Both the position numbers and the translations under genes were made by a program. A stretch of 11,903 nucleotides of DNA from CAYLZW01 sp964388085 (GTDB lineage Bacteria > Myxococcota > UBA727 > CAYLZW01). The stretch is from contig CAYLZW010000183.1 in NCBI GenBank assembly GCA_964388085.1, forward strand, positions 1 to 11,903, written 5' to 3'. The notes below the pieces were generated by a model. It was not told the DNA's origin and did no database searches. It saw only the letters and a program-made list of their open reading frames with translations. Each line of letters begins with the position of its first letter. Position 1 is the stretch's first letter. Of this stretch, positions 1 to 6,367 are shown piece after piece.

Positions 1-3000
1 GCGCAGAACCCGGCGCCGAAGGAGCCCATCGTCATCGACGCGGAGATCATCAAGCCGAAGGCCATGCAGCCGCCTCCGCCGCCTCCTCCGCCCGCGCGCC
101 CGAACCGTCCTGCGCCGCGGCGCTGGTCGCCGCCGCGCGATCCGCTCGTCGTGCACGGCCGCGCCGAGCCCTTCAGCACCGTCGAGGTGCGCAACGCCTC
201 GCAGCCGAACGCTCCCGTCATCGGCACGGTGACGGCGGACAAAGACGGCAACTTCAACGTCGAGTTCACCGACGAGTCGCGCTTCATGCACGGCGATCAG
301 GTGCTCGTGCGCGCGGTCGATCAGGGCGGCGCCTCGTCGACGGACAAGCTGTCGACCACCTGCCAGTACGAGCTGCGCTTCTGGCACACGCCGCCCCGCA
401 CCGAGAAGGTGCGCATGCCGCGCGACCACGACACGCGGAACCCCTTCCTCGACATGGCGAAGGTGACGGCGGGCGCCGTACCGACGGAGAAGAGCACCCG
501 CCAGGCGCTCTATCGCTTCACGGGCGCGGCGCTCGCGAGCGAGCCGAACGCCATCGTGCGCGTCGCCAATAAGAGCGGTGAGCACTTCGAGGCGCAGGTG
601 AAGCCGGACGGCACCTTCAAGCTCGACGTGCCCTTCGAGCCGGGCGAGACGCTCGCCGTCACCGTGTTCGACGTGAACGGCCGCACCGTCACGCGCAACC
701 AGGCGACGACCGCGCTCAAGTTCGATCCGAACGCCTTCGTGAACAGCAGCGAGGGCGCGCCCTACACGCGCCCATCCTCGAGCAAGGTCGACCAGGACGC
801 CGCGCAAGACACGAAGGGCCCGGCTCGCGAGGGGCCGTTCCTGCGCTTTTTGCAAGAGGCCGCGCTCGATCCGTTCTCGATCGTGACGCTCAAGAACAAC
901 TCCACCGGTAAGTCGTTCACCGCGCAGGCGGACGCCAAGGGCAGCATCGACGTCGAGATCGACGGCGTGCACGTCGGCGACTCGCTGGCCATCTCGGTGA
1001 AGGACCCGGCGGGCAACGCCGCGCCCGAGGCGCTCGCCAACTACATCGTGCCGGCGGAGCCTCGCGCCGACGCGCGCGTGCAGGACATCACCTGCCAGCG
1101 CACGGTGCTGACCACGCACGTCGACGAGCTGATCGGTCTCCTGAAGGCGAAGCCCACCGCGGCCAACCGCGGCAACGTCGAAGCGTGGCTCGCGGACGAT
1201 CACACGACGTTCCAGAACCCGGGCGACAAGACGCGCTTGGCGAAGCTCGTGTCCGAGATCTTCTCGGGCGCGAACGACGTGCGCAGCGAGCGCAACAACC
1301 CGGCGCCGAAGGAGCCCATCGTCGTCGACGCGCGCGTCATCAAGCCGCGCGTGATGGACCAGGGCAGGGCCACCGGTCGCGACCCGCTCGAGGTGAAGGG
1401 ACGCGCGGAGCCGTTTACCAACATCGAGATCAGGAACGCCTCGCAGCCGAATTCACCGGTCATCGGCACGGTGCAGACCGACGCCAACGGAGACTTCAGC
1501 TTCCTGTCGACGGACGAGTCGAAGTTCCTGCACGGCGATCAGCTCCTCGTGCGCGCGGTCGATCAGGGCGGCGGCGCCTCCAAGGACGCGCTCACCCAGA
1601 GCTGCGCCTACGAGCTACAGGTCTGGAACGCGACCAACCGAACGGAGCTCGTGCGCCTGACGGAGGCGACCGACACGCGCAACCCGTTCCTCGACGCTGC
1701 CAAGATCAAGGCCGAGCAGCACATCGCCACGAAGGACAAGCCGAAGACGTTCACCACCATCGCGGGCGGGCCGCAGTCGGCCGAGCCGAACAGCATCGTG
1801 CGCGTGCAGACGTCCAAGGGCGAGGTCAGCGAGGCCGTGGTCAAGCCCGACGGCAGCTTCTCGCTCGACGTGGGTGGCTATGTGCCGGGCGAGACGCTCG
1901 CCGCCACCGCGACGGACGTGAACGGCCGCACGGCGTCGCGCAACTTCCCGACGGCGGTGTTGGCGTTCGATCCGAACAAGCTCTCGTCGAGCATCAAGGG
2001 CCCGCCGTTCCAGAAGGTCGGCGCTGACGGCAAGAACGAGCGCGGCGGCCCGTTCCTCGACGTCAGCGCGAAGGAGGTCGCCTTCCCGGGCGCCCTGCTC
2101 GAGGTGACGAACCACGCGACCGGCAAGGTGGAGAGCTTCACCGCCGACGCTACGGGCACCTTTGCCTTCGAGCTCTCGAACGTGCACGCGCACGATCTCT
2201 TGAGCTTCAAGGTCACCGACGCCGAGGGCAACGCCGCGCCGCAGGTGCTGAACGCCTTCCAGGTGCCGGCCGAGTCGAACACCGACGTCGATCCGACCAT
2301 CCAGGCGCTCACCTCGCAGCGCCCCGTCAGCGAGGCGGCCGCGCAGCAGCTCGTCGCTGCCCTCGAGCAGCACCCGACGCAACACCACCGCCAGCTCTGC
2401 GAGCGCGCGCTGCACGAGCACCCGACCTGGTTCCTGGGCGACGCGGCCAAGACCCTCGAGAAGGCGCTCGAGAGCCTCTTCCGGGGGCCGCCCGAGCGTC
2501 TGCCCGACGTGTCGAACCCGGCGCCCAAGATGCCGGTGGTGCTCTCGAGCGAGATCATCAAGCCGCGCGTCATGGACTCGGGCCGCGCGCCGCAGGATCC
2601 CCTCGAGGTCAGCGGCCTCGCGGAGCCGCTGTCGACGGTGGAGATCTACAACGGCTCGGTGGCCGGGCGCCCGCTCATCGGCACCGTGCAGACCGGCGCG
2701 GACGGCAAGTTCTCGTTCACGTCGACGGACGAGTCCAAGTTCCTGCACGGTGACCAGATCGTGGTCGGCGTGAAGGACGCGGGCGGCGCCGTCAGCGACA
2801 ACGTCGTCAGCCGCGGCACCGCCTTCGAGCTGCGCGTGTGGAACTCGACCAACCGCCGCGAGAAGGTCGCGCTCGACAAGGCGCACGACACGCGCGACCC
2901 GTTCGTGCAGGCGAACCTCGTCAAGGCCGAGCGTGCCGGAGGCAGCTCGCAGTCCTCGGACAGCCTCGTTTTGGTGGGGCAGCCGGGCGCGGCCGAGGTG

Positions 3001-3171
3001 TTCTCGACGGTGACGGTGAAGATCGGCGACCAGACCTTCACGACCGAGGCGGACATCAACGGCGGCTTCAAGCTGCCGGTGCCGGGCGCGAAGGTCGGCG
3101 AGGCCATTCAGATCGTCGCTGGCGACCCGAACGGCCGCTCGAAGGCGGTCAATTTCACGCCGACGGTCTGA
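1..3171 (+). CDS. Multi-unit Ig-like (Big-type) repeat protein, 5'-truncated by window edge
   Basis: The frame is open from base 1. The first residues (NPAPKEPIV, then IIKP) match the start of units two and three, so the ATG at 64 is internal and the real start lies upstream. 1056 residues are visible, ending at TGA 3169-3171. Units one and two each contain three beta-sandwich domains. The first domain has the pattern DPL-V-G-AEP-STVE, then IGTV--D-DGNF, then HGDQ--V-A-DQGG, which resembles Big_6-type bacterial Ig domains. A linker with DTRNPF follows, then two more domains with DGTF/DVNGRT and DP-GNAAP signatures, then a Cys-containing helical stretch. Unit three keeps only the first two domains. 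A run of eight prolines sits at about residues 24-31. No catalytic motif, transmembrane segment or sorting signal is visible, and the protein stops directly after an Ig fold. It is probably exported or on the surface (adhesive or structural), but the signal region is not in view. A specific function cannot be assigned. Confidence 0.85.
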   Translation, partial: AQNPAPKEPIVIDAEIIKPKAMQPPPPPPPPARPNRPAPRRWSPPRDPLVVHGRAEPFSTVEVRNASQPNAPVIGTVTADKDGNFNVEFTDESRFMHGDQVLVRAVDQGGASSTDKLSTTCQYELRFWHTPPRTEKVRMPRDHDTRNPFLDMAKVTAGAVPTEKSTRQALYRFTGAALASEPNAIVRVANKSGEHFEAQVKPDGTFKLDVPFEPGETLAVTVFDVNGRTVTRNQATTALKFDPNAFVNSSEGAPYTRPSSSKVDQDAAQDTKGPAREGPFLRFLQEAALDPFSIVTLKNNSTGKSFTAQADAKGSIDVEIDGVHVGDSLAISVKDPAGNAAPEALANYIVPAEPRADARVQDITCQRTVLTTHVDELIGLLKAKPTAANRGNVEAWLADDHTTFQNPGDKTRLAKLVSEIFSGANDVRSERNNPAPKEPIVVDARVIKPRVMDQGRATGRDPLEVKGRAEPFTNIEIRNASQPNSPVIGTVQTDANGDFSFLSTDESKFLHGDQLLVRAVDQGGGASKDALTQSCAYELQVWNATNRTELVRLTEATDTRNPFLDAAKIKAEQHIATKDKPKTFTTIAGGPQSAEPNSIVRVQTSKGEVSEAVVKPDGSFSLDVGGYVPGETLAATATDVNGRTASRNFPTAVLAFDPNKLSSSIKGPPFQKVGADGKNERGGPFLDVSAKEVAFPGALLEVTNHATGKVESFTADATGTFAFELSNVHAHDLLSFKVTDAEGNAAPQVLNAFQVPAESNTDVDPTIQALTSQRPVSEAAAQQLVAALEQHPTQHHRQLCERALHEHPTWFLGDAAKTLEKALESLFRGPPERLPDVSNPAPKMPVVLSSEIIKPRVMDSGRAPQDPLEVSGLAEPLSTVEIYNGSVAGRPLIGTVQTGADGKFSFTSTDESKFLHGDQIVVGVKDAGGAVSDNVVSRGTAFELRVWNSTNRREKVALDKAHDTRDPFVQANLVKAERAGGSSQSSDSLVLVGQPGAAEVFSTVTVKIGDQTFTTEADINGGFKLPVPGAKVGEAIQIVAGDPNGRSKAVNFTPTV
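7..1296 (+). repeat. Repeat unit A of the Ig-like protein (about 430 residues)
   Basis: This in-frame unit begins at the linker NPAPKEPIV and ends just before the next copy. It holds an Ig-like domain (about 139-348), a linker with DTRNPF, Ig-like domains at about 529-717 and 832-1050, and a helical segment at about 1075-1296. It is longer than unit B, partly because a proline-rich insert (about 67-134) replaces the short DQGRATGR linker of unit B. It contains two Cys codons, one in TTCQYEL and one in ITCQRTV. Confidence 0.85.
1297..2514 (+). repeat. Repeat unit B of the Ig-like protein (about 406 residues)
   Basis: Unit B has the same order of domains as unit A. Its first 36 bases differ from the start of unit A at one position, although the rest of the unit has diverged more. 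It carries RNASQPN, TDESKFLHGDQ and VRAVDQGG as in unit A. It has two Cys codons (QSCAYEL and QLCERAL) placed like those in unit A, at the end of the first domain and in the helical segment. Confidence 0.85.
2515..3168 (+). repeat. Repeat unit C of the Ig-like protein, incomplete (about 218 residues)
   Basis: Unit C begins with NPAPKMPVV and IIKPRVMD, then the first Ig-like domain (DPLEVSG, TDESKFLHGDQ), the DTRDPF linker and a second domain with DPNGRS, and ends at the stop codon. The third domain and the helical segment of units A and B are absent, and so are both Cys codons. Confidence 0.8.
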
Positions 3172-3180
3172 CCTGCTTTG

Positions 3181-3204
3181 TGCGTTCTCGTCGCTGGGAA
3201 CGCA
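3181..3204. terminator. Hairpin downstream of the Ig-repeat gene
   Basis: Perfect 7-bp inverted repeat: TGCGTTC at 3181-3187 and GAACGCA at 3198-3204, with a 10-base loop, 10 bases after the stop codon. No T-tract follows, so it may be a transcript-end stabiliser rather than a complete intrinsic terminator. Confidence 0.4.
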
Positions 3205-3220
3205 TGAAACACTGTAAATC

Positions 3221-3285
3221 GCGCCAAGCCGCCAAGCCGCCAAGGGAACACAAATGTGCTTCCTTGGCGGCTTGGCGCGAGATTT
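3221..3285. terminator. Long hairpin of CCGCCAAG repeats between convergent genes
   Basis: The right arm CCTTGGCGGCTTGGCG (3262-3277) pairs perfectly over 16 bp with 3230-3245, with a 16-base loop. The left side carries an extra CCGCCAAG, so the same right arm can alternatively pair over about 16 bp with 3221-3236. The right arm is followed by GATTTT, a short T-run on the plus strand. It sits between the Ig-repeat gene and the oppositely directed nuclease-like gene, so a bidirectional terminator is likely. The repeated octamer also suggests a dispersed repeat element. Confidence 0.6.
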
Positions 3286-3303
3286 TGTGTCTCTGTTCTC
3301 GTC

Positions 3304-3924
3304 TCACGGAGCGCGTACCGGGATGAGCGCCACCGTCGTCACCGCGTTGCCCATGCGATCCATGAGCGGCACCTGGCGGACATAGGGCAGCTCGATGGGC
3401 AGCCCCTCGTCGAGGCAGCGGTGTGCGAACGCCCGCACGGCAGCCTCACCAGCGGCTTCCTCCTTCGCGTGCAGCAGTAGCAAGAGCGCGCCTCGTCGAA
3501 CGCCGGCGTCCGAGGCGAGCTTCGCGATGTCGGCCGTCGCCACGCGATGCAAGTGGCCGCCGAGGCCCGCGCTCTCCAAGAGCTCCACGTGTTGGGACGC
3601 GCGCTTGACCTCGAGCCAGACGACCTCGTCCTCGCCCGCGCCCGGCAACGACAGAACGAAGTCGCAGCGCAGCCCCTCGCTCTTCCGCTTGCGTCGCGCA
3701 TGGATGGGATAACGGCGCTCTCGCTCGACCAGGAAGCCGCGGGACAGGAACGCCTCGGCCAGGAGGTCCTGCAGGCCGAGCTCGAGCAGCGCGTCGACGT
3801 CGTGCACGGCCTGCTCCGACAGGCGGGCAGCCGCCTCGGCCGCGAGCGCGCCGGCAGCGACGTCGGCCAGGTCAGGCCAGAAGATCCGGGGGCTTACGGT
3901 TCCCACTTGAGAATTCTTCTCCAC
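3304..3924 (-). CDS. Probable PD-(D/E)XK nuclease-fold protein
   Basis: 206 residues, starting at GTG (complement of 3922-3924) with GAGAG about 9 bases upstream; stop is TGA at 3306-3304. It contains a long helix (about residues 38-62), then a strand-rich region with CDFVL (Asp88) and, 16 residues on, VVWLEVKR (Glu105, Lys107). A D...ExK arrangement with hydrophobic strands either side is the signature of the restriction-endonuclease-like fold. A later strand GALLLLLHAKEE and an amphipathic helix fit the same fold. No DNA-methyltransferase or helicase lies next to it, so it is not an obvious restriction system. It is divergent from perR, and the perR promoter lies across its first codons. 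The family cannot be named from sequence alone, and whether it is catalytic is an inference from the motif. Confidence 0.65.
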   Translation of the reverse strand: MEKNSQVGTVSPRIFWPDLADVAAGALAAEAAARLSEQAVHDVDALLELGLQDLLAEAFLSRGFLVERERRYPIHARRKRKSEGLRCDFVLSLPGAGEDEVVWLEVKRASQHVELLESAGLGGHLHRVATADIAKLASDAGVRRGALLLLLHAKEEAAGEAAVRAFAHRCLDEGLPIELPYVRQVPLMDRMGNAVTTVALIPVRAP

Positions 3925-3934
3925 TGGCTATAGC
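3907..3934 (+). promoter_or_regulatory. Sigma70-like promoter of perR, probably leaderless
   Basis: TTGAGA at 3907-3912 (5 of 6 matches to TTGACA) is separated by 16 bp from TATAGC at 3929-3934. The ATG at 3941 lies 6 bases past the -10, where transcription would be expected to start, and no ribosome binding site precedes it. A leaderless mRNA is therefore likely. The -35 region lies inside the first codons of the divergent nuclease-like gene. Confidence 0.55.
3908..3922. promoter_or_regulatory. Candidate PerR/Fur-family operator overlapping the -35 box
   Basis: GAGAA-TTC-TTCTC (3909-3921) is a perfect 5-bp inverted repeat with a 3-bp centre, and it contains the 8-bp palindrome AGAATTCT (3910-3917). 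It is AT-rich for this genome. The left half TGAGAAT matches 5 of 7 bases of a PerR half-site (TTATAAT), but the right half is poorer. The AGAA-N3-TTCT core also resembles the Irr-type motif of the Fur family. Its place over the perR -35 fits autoregulation; binding is inferred. Confidence 0.4.
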
Positions 3935-3940
3935 TCTCTC

Positions 3941-4402
3941 ATGCTCATGCCGCTCCCGAGTGATGACGAGCTCGCCCGGCGCTGCCGCGAGAAGGGCCTC
4001 CGGGCCACGCCGCAGCGCCTCGCGGTGTATCGTGCGCTGCTGTCGTCGACGGAGCACCCGAGCCCCGAGACGGTGCACAAGGCGGTCACCGAGCGCCTGC
4101 CCTCGGTGGCGCTCGGGACGGTCTACAAGATCCTTGACTCCTTGGAAGCGGCTGGCCTCGTGGAGCAGGTGTCGCTCCTGTCCGAGACCAAGCGCTACGA
4201 CGCCAACCAGGCGCCGCACCATCACCTCGTGTGCATCGCTTGCAAGACCGTCAGCGACCACGTCGACGAGGCGCTCGACCTGCCGCTCCCGAGCGCGCCA
4301 CGCGGCTTCACGCCGCTCGAGGTGCGCGTCCAGGTGGTAGGACTTTGTGCGAGCTGTAGCCGCGGCAACCGCCTGCCTCGATCGACAGCACCGCCTCAGT
4401 AA
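3941..4402 (+). CDS. perR: Fur-family peroxide-responsive repressor PerR
   Basis: 153 residues, the usual Fur/PerR length. The winged-helix region has LRATPQRLAVYRALL (about 20-34) and ALGTVYKILDSLEAAGLV (about 57-74). Metal-site residues visible are His39, Asp87, His93, His95 and Asp106. These correspond to His37, Asp85, His91, His93 and Asp104 of Bacillus subtilis PerR with a constant offset of two, and the Asp at the last position is PerR-like where Fur proteins have Glu. The structural zinc site is Cys98-x2-Cys101 and Cys136-x2-Cys139. In the family, peroxide oxidises the metal-site His residues and releases DNA. The rubrerythrin gene follows 96 bp downstream. A second in-frame ATG at 3947 would make the numbering match PerR exactly, but the promoter position favours 3941. 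PerR rather than Fur or Zur is well supported by the residues and the context. Confidence 0.9.
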   Translation: MLMPLPSDDELARRCREKGLRATPQRLAVYRALLSSTEHPSPETVHKAVTERLPSVALGTVYKILDSLEAAGLVEQVSLLSETKRYDANQAPHHHLVCIACKTVSDHVDEALDLPLPSAPRGFTPLEVRVQVVGLCASCSRGNRLPRSTAPPQ

Positions 4403-4418
4403 GCGGCCCCAAAACAGC

Positions 4419-4443
4419 GCTGACGTCGTAAGAGGACGCCAGC
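4419..4443 (+). promoter_or_regulatory. Hairpin between perR and the rubrerythrin gene
   Basis: GCTGACGTC (4419-4427) and GACGCCAGC (4435-4443) pair at 8 of 9 positions with a 7-base loop. No T-tract follows. It could attenuate or process a perR-rubrerythrin transcript, or be an operator. No clear PerR-type box was found in the 96-bp gap. Confidence 0.3.
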
Positions 4444-4487
4444 ATCCCCCGGTGACGGATCATCACGGTTCTTCACCCGACCTCGAC

Positions 4488-4493
4488 AAGGAG
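4488..4493 (+). promoter_or_regulatory. Ribosome binding site of the rubrerythrin gene
   Basis: AAGGAG lies 5 bases before the ATG at 4499. This strong site contrasts with the leaderless start of perR and fixes the rubrerythrin start. Confidence 0.75.
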
Positions 4494-4498
4494 ACGAC

Positions 4499-4918
4499 AT
4501 GCCCGCTTTGAAGGGAACCAAGACGCACCAGAACCTGAAGGACGCGTTTGCCGGCGAGAGCCAGGCGAACCGCCGCTACCTCTACTTCGCCAAGGTGGCC
4601 GACGTGGAGGGCTACCCCGAGATCGCCTCGAACTTCCGCGAGACGGCGGAGGGTGAGACCGGCCACGCGCACGGTCATCTCGACTACTTGAAGCAGGTCG
4701 GCGACCCCGCGACCGATCTCCCCATCGGGGACACGGCGCTGAACCTGAAGGCAGCCGTCGCCGGCGAGACGCACGAGTACACCGATATGTACCCGGGCAT
4801 GGCCAAGGCCGCGCGCGACGAGGGCTTCGCCGAGATCGCCGACTGGTTCGAGACGCTCGCGAAGGCTGAGAAGTCCCACGCGGGGCGCTTCCAGAAGATG
4901 CTCGACCTCGTGGACTGA
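4499..4918 (+). CDS. rbr: Rubrerythrin-family diiron peroxidase lacking the rubredoxin domain
   Basis: 139 residues, a four-helix ferritin-like diiron protein that reduces H2O2 to water in the cytoplasm. All seven expected iron ligands can be assigned: Glu20 (FAGESQANRRYLYFA), Glu53 and His56 (ExxH), Glu90 and Glu93 (GETHEYTDMYP), Glu124 and His127 (ExxH). The first helix pair and the second helix pair are joined by a loop at about residues 68-80. Classical rubrerythrins have about 190 residues with a C-terminal FeCys4 rubredoxin domain; this protein ends after helix four and has no Cys, so it is of the sulerythrin-like short type and needs an external electron donor. The downstream Fe-S protein is the natural candidate. 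PerR control is likely from the neighbouring regulator, though its operator here is unclear. Confidence 0.92.
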   Translation: MPALKGTKTHQNLKDAFAGESQANRRYLYFAKVADVEGYPEIASNFRETAEGETGHAHGHLDYLKQVGDPATDLPIGDTALNLKAAVAGETHEYTDMYPGMAKAARDEGFAEIADWFETLAKAEKSHAGRFQKMLDLVD

Positions 4919-4935
4919 TCGATCGTTGATCTCGG

Positions 4936-4965
4936 GGGCGGCCGCGTTTCGAACGTTGGCCGCCC
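4936..4965 (+). promoter_or_regulatory. Strong hairpin between rubrerythrin and the Fe-S protein gene
   Basis: GGGCGGCC (4936-4943) and GGCCGCCC (4958-4965) form a perfect 8-bp GC stem. Inside the 14-base loop, CGTT and AACG can extend the pairing. No T-run follows, and the ribosome binding site of the next gene begins about 10 bases later. It may be a partial terminator or a processing point that leaves more rubrerythrin than downstream product. Confidence 0.45.
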
Positions 4966-4987
4966 TCGTGCGTTGGAGGGTGGCCGC

Positions 4988-6367
4988 ATGAGCGAGAAGA
5001 GGATCTCGTACGCGCCGACAGCGGGGCTGACGTACGACCCGTCCGACGACAAGTACTGGGACGAGGCCGCGCTACAGGGCGAGATCACGCGCGTGTTCGA
5101 GATCTGTCATGGCTGCCGCATGTGCTTCAAGTACTGCGACGTGTTCCCCGGGCTGTTCAAGCTGCTCGACGACAAATACGACGGTGACGTCGAGAAGGTG
5201 AACGCGCAAGAGACCGACCGGCTCATGCTCGACTGCTTTCAGTGCAAGCTCTGTGAGGTGCAGTGTCCATACACGCCGCGCGACGGACACGAGTTCCAGC
5301 TCGACTTCCCGCGCATGGTGCATCGCTACAGCGCGCAGCGCGCCCGTAAGAAGGGCCTGACGCCGCGCGACCACATGCTCGGCAACCCCGAGGGCATGGC
5401 GAAGCTCGCGCGCGCCTCCCTCGGTGTGGCCAACACCATGAACAAGGTGAAGCTGCACCGCGTCTTCTTCGAGAAGGCCGCCGGCATCCACAGGAAGAAG
5501 AAGCTGCCCATGTTCGAGCAGCAGACCTTCGAGAAGTGGGCCGAGAAGAGCGCCAAGGTGAAGCCGCCGGCCGACGACGTCGAGGTGGTGCTGTACCCGA
5601 CCTGCTTCGTGAACAGCAACGACAAGAGCATCGGGCAGGACACGCTCACGGTGCTCGAGAAGAACGGCGTCAACACCGCCTGCGCCACCGGCCTGCAGTG
5701 CTGCGGCATGCCCGCGTGGGAGCACGGTGACCTCGAGCAGGTGCGCAAATTCGTGAAGCAGAACCTCGACGTGCTCGAGCCCTACGTCGACCAAGGCGCC
5801 AAGGTGATCGCGCTCAACCCGACCTGCGCGATGATGGCGCGGCGTGAGTGGAGAGAGCTCATGACCGGCAAGGAGCGCGCGCGCGCGGAGAAGGTCGGCG
5901 AGGCCGTGCGCGACGCGGGTGAATTCCTCTGGTCCATCCGCAAGGAGGAGCGCTTCTCGACGGACTTCAAGTCGACGCCGGGCGAGACCATCGCCTACCA
6001 CGCGCCCTGCCATCTGCGCGCGCAAGGCATCGGCTTCAAAGGCCGCGACCTCATGCGCAAGATCCCCGGCGTCACGCCGCACACCGTGCTCGAGTGCTGC
6101 GGGCACGACGGCACCTTCGGCATGAAGGTCGAGACCTTCGAGGCCTCCGGCCGCGTCGGCGAGCGCTCCTTCAAGGAGATGAAGTCCGCCGAGGCCGCGG
6201 TGTGGGCGACGGAGTGTCCGCTCGCGGCCACCCAGTTCGAGCAGTGGGCGGGCAAGAAGGCGCTGCACCCCATGACGGTGCTCGCGCGCGCGTATCGGGA
6301 GGACGGCTTTCCGCAGAAGGTGAACCGCGGGGAGCTCGACGTCACGAAGGGGGAGGGGACACCATGA
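4988..6367 (+). CDS. HdrB/GlpC-like Fe-S protein with two 4Fe-4S motifs and two CCG domains
   Basis: 459 residues. The ATG at 4988 is chosen over the in-frame TTG at 4973 because GGAGGG (4975-4980) lies 7 bases before it. The N-terminal ferredoxin-like part has two CxxCxxCxxxC motifs: Cys40, 43, 46, 50 and Cys83, 86, 89, 93. Two CCG (heterodisulfide-reductase-type) domains follow: Cys206 to CCG at 238-240 then Cys280, and Cys341 to CCG at 370-372 then Cys410. In both, the closing CxxC is reduced to a single Cys. This layout is that of GlpC and of heterodisulfide-reductase-related oxidoreductases. No GlpA, GlpB or flavin subunit is nearby, so a glycerol-3-phosphate role is unlikely. In several proteobacteria this gene sits between rubrerythrin and DUF3501. 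An electron-transfer role to rubrerythrin is inferred. It overlaps DUF3501 by 4 bp, so the two are co-translated. Confidence 0.9.
   Translation: MSEKRISYAPTAGLTYDPSDDKYWDEAALQGEITRVFEICHGCRMCFKYCDVFPGLFKLLDDKYDGDVEKVNAQETDRLMLDCFQCKLCEVQCPYTPRDGHEFQLDFPRMVHRYSAQRARKKGLTPRDHMLGNPEGMAKLARASLGVANTMNKVKLHRVFFEKAAGIHRKKKLPMFEQQTFEKWAEKSAKVKPPADDVEVVLYPTCFVNSNDKSIGQDTLTVLEKNGVNTACATGLQCCGMPAWEHGDLEQVRKFVKQNLDVLEPYVDQGAKVIALNPTCAMMARREWRELMTGKERARAEKVGEAVRDAGEFLWSIRKEERFSTDFKSTPGETIAYHAPCHLRAQGIGFKGRDLMRKIPGVTPHTVLECCGHDGTFGMKVETFEASGRVGERSFKEMKSAEAAVWATECPLAATQFEQWAGKKALHPMTVLARAYREDGFPQKVNRGELDVTKGEGTP

Noticed and set aside
64..66. ATG at 64 as the start of the Ig-repeat protein
   Set aside because: The upstream in-frame residues match the conserved unit-start linker of the other two units, so the gene continues beyond the window.
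1615..3243. 542-residue minus-strand open frame opposite the Ig-repeat gene
   Set aside because: It is antisense to a clearly repetitive, domain-bearing protein, is Arg/Leu/Ala-rich with no recognisable motif, and is explained by GC-biased third codon positions.
4451..4478. GGTGA...TCACC inverted repeat before rubrerythrin as a PerR operator
   Set aside because: The arms are only 5 bp, are far apart, and do not resemble PerR or Fur half-sites.
4973..4975. TTG as start of the Fe-S protein
   Set aside because: The ATG at 4988 has GGAGGG at good spacing, and that site would lie inside the coding region if the TTG were used.
5072..6268. 398-residue minus-strand open frame opposite the Fe-S protein
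   Set aside because: The plus strand carries well-placed Cys motifs of a known family; the antisense frame is low-complexity Leu/Ala/Arg/His.
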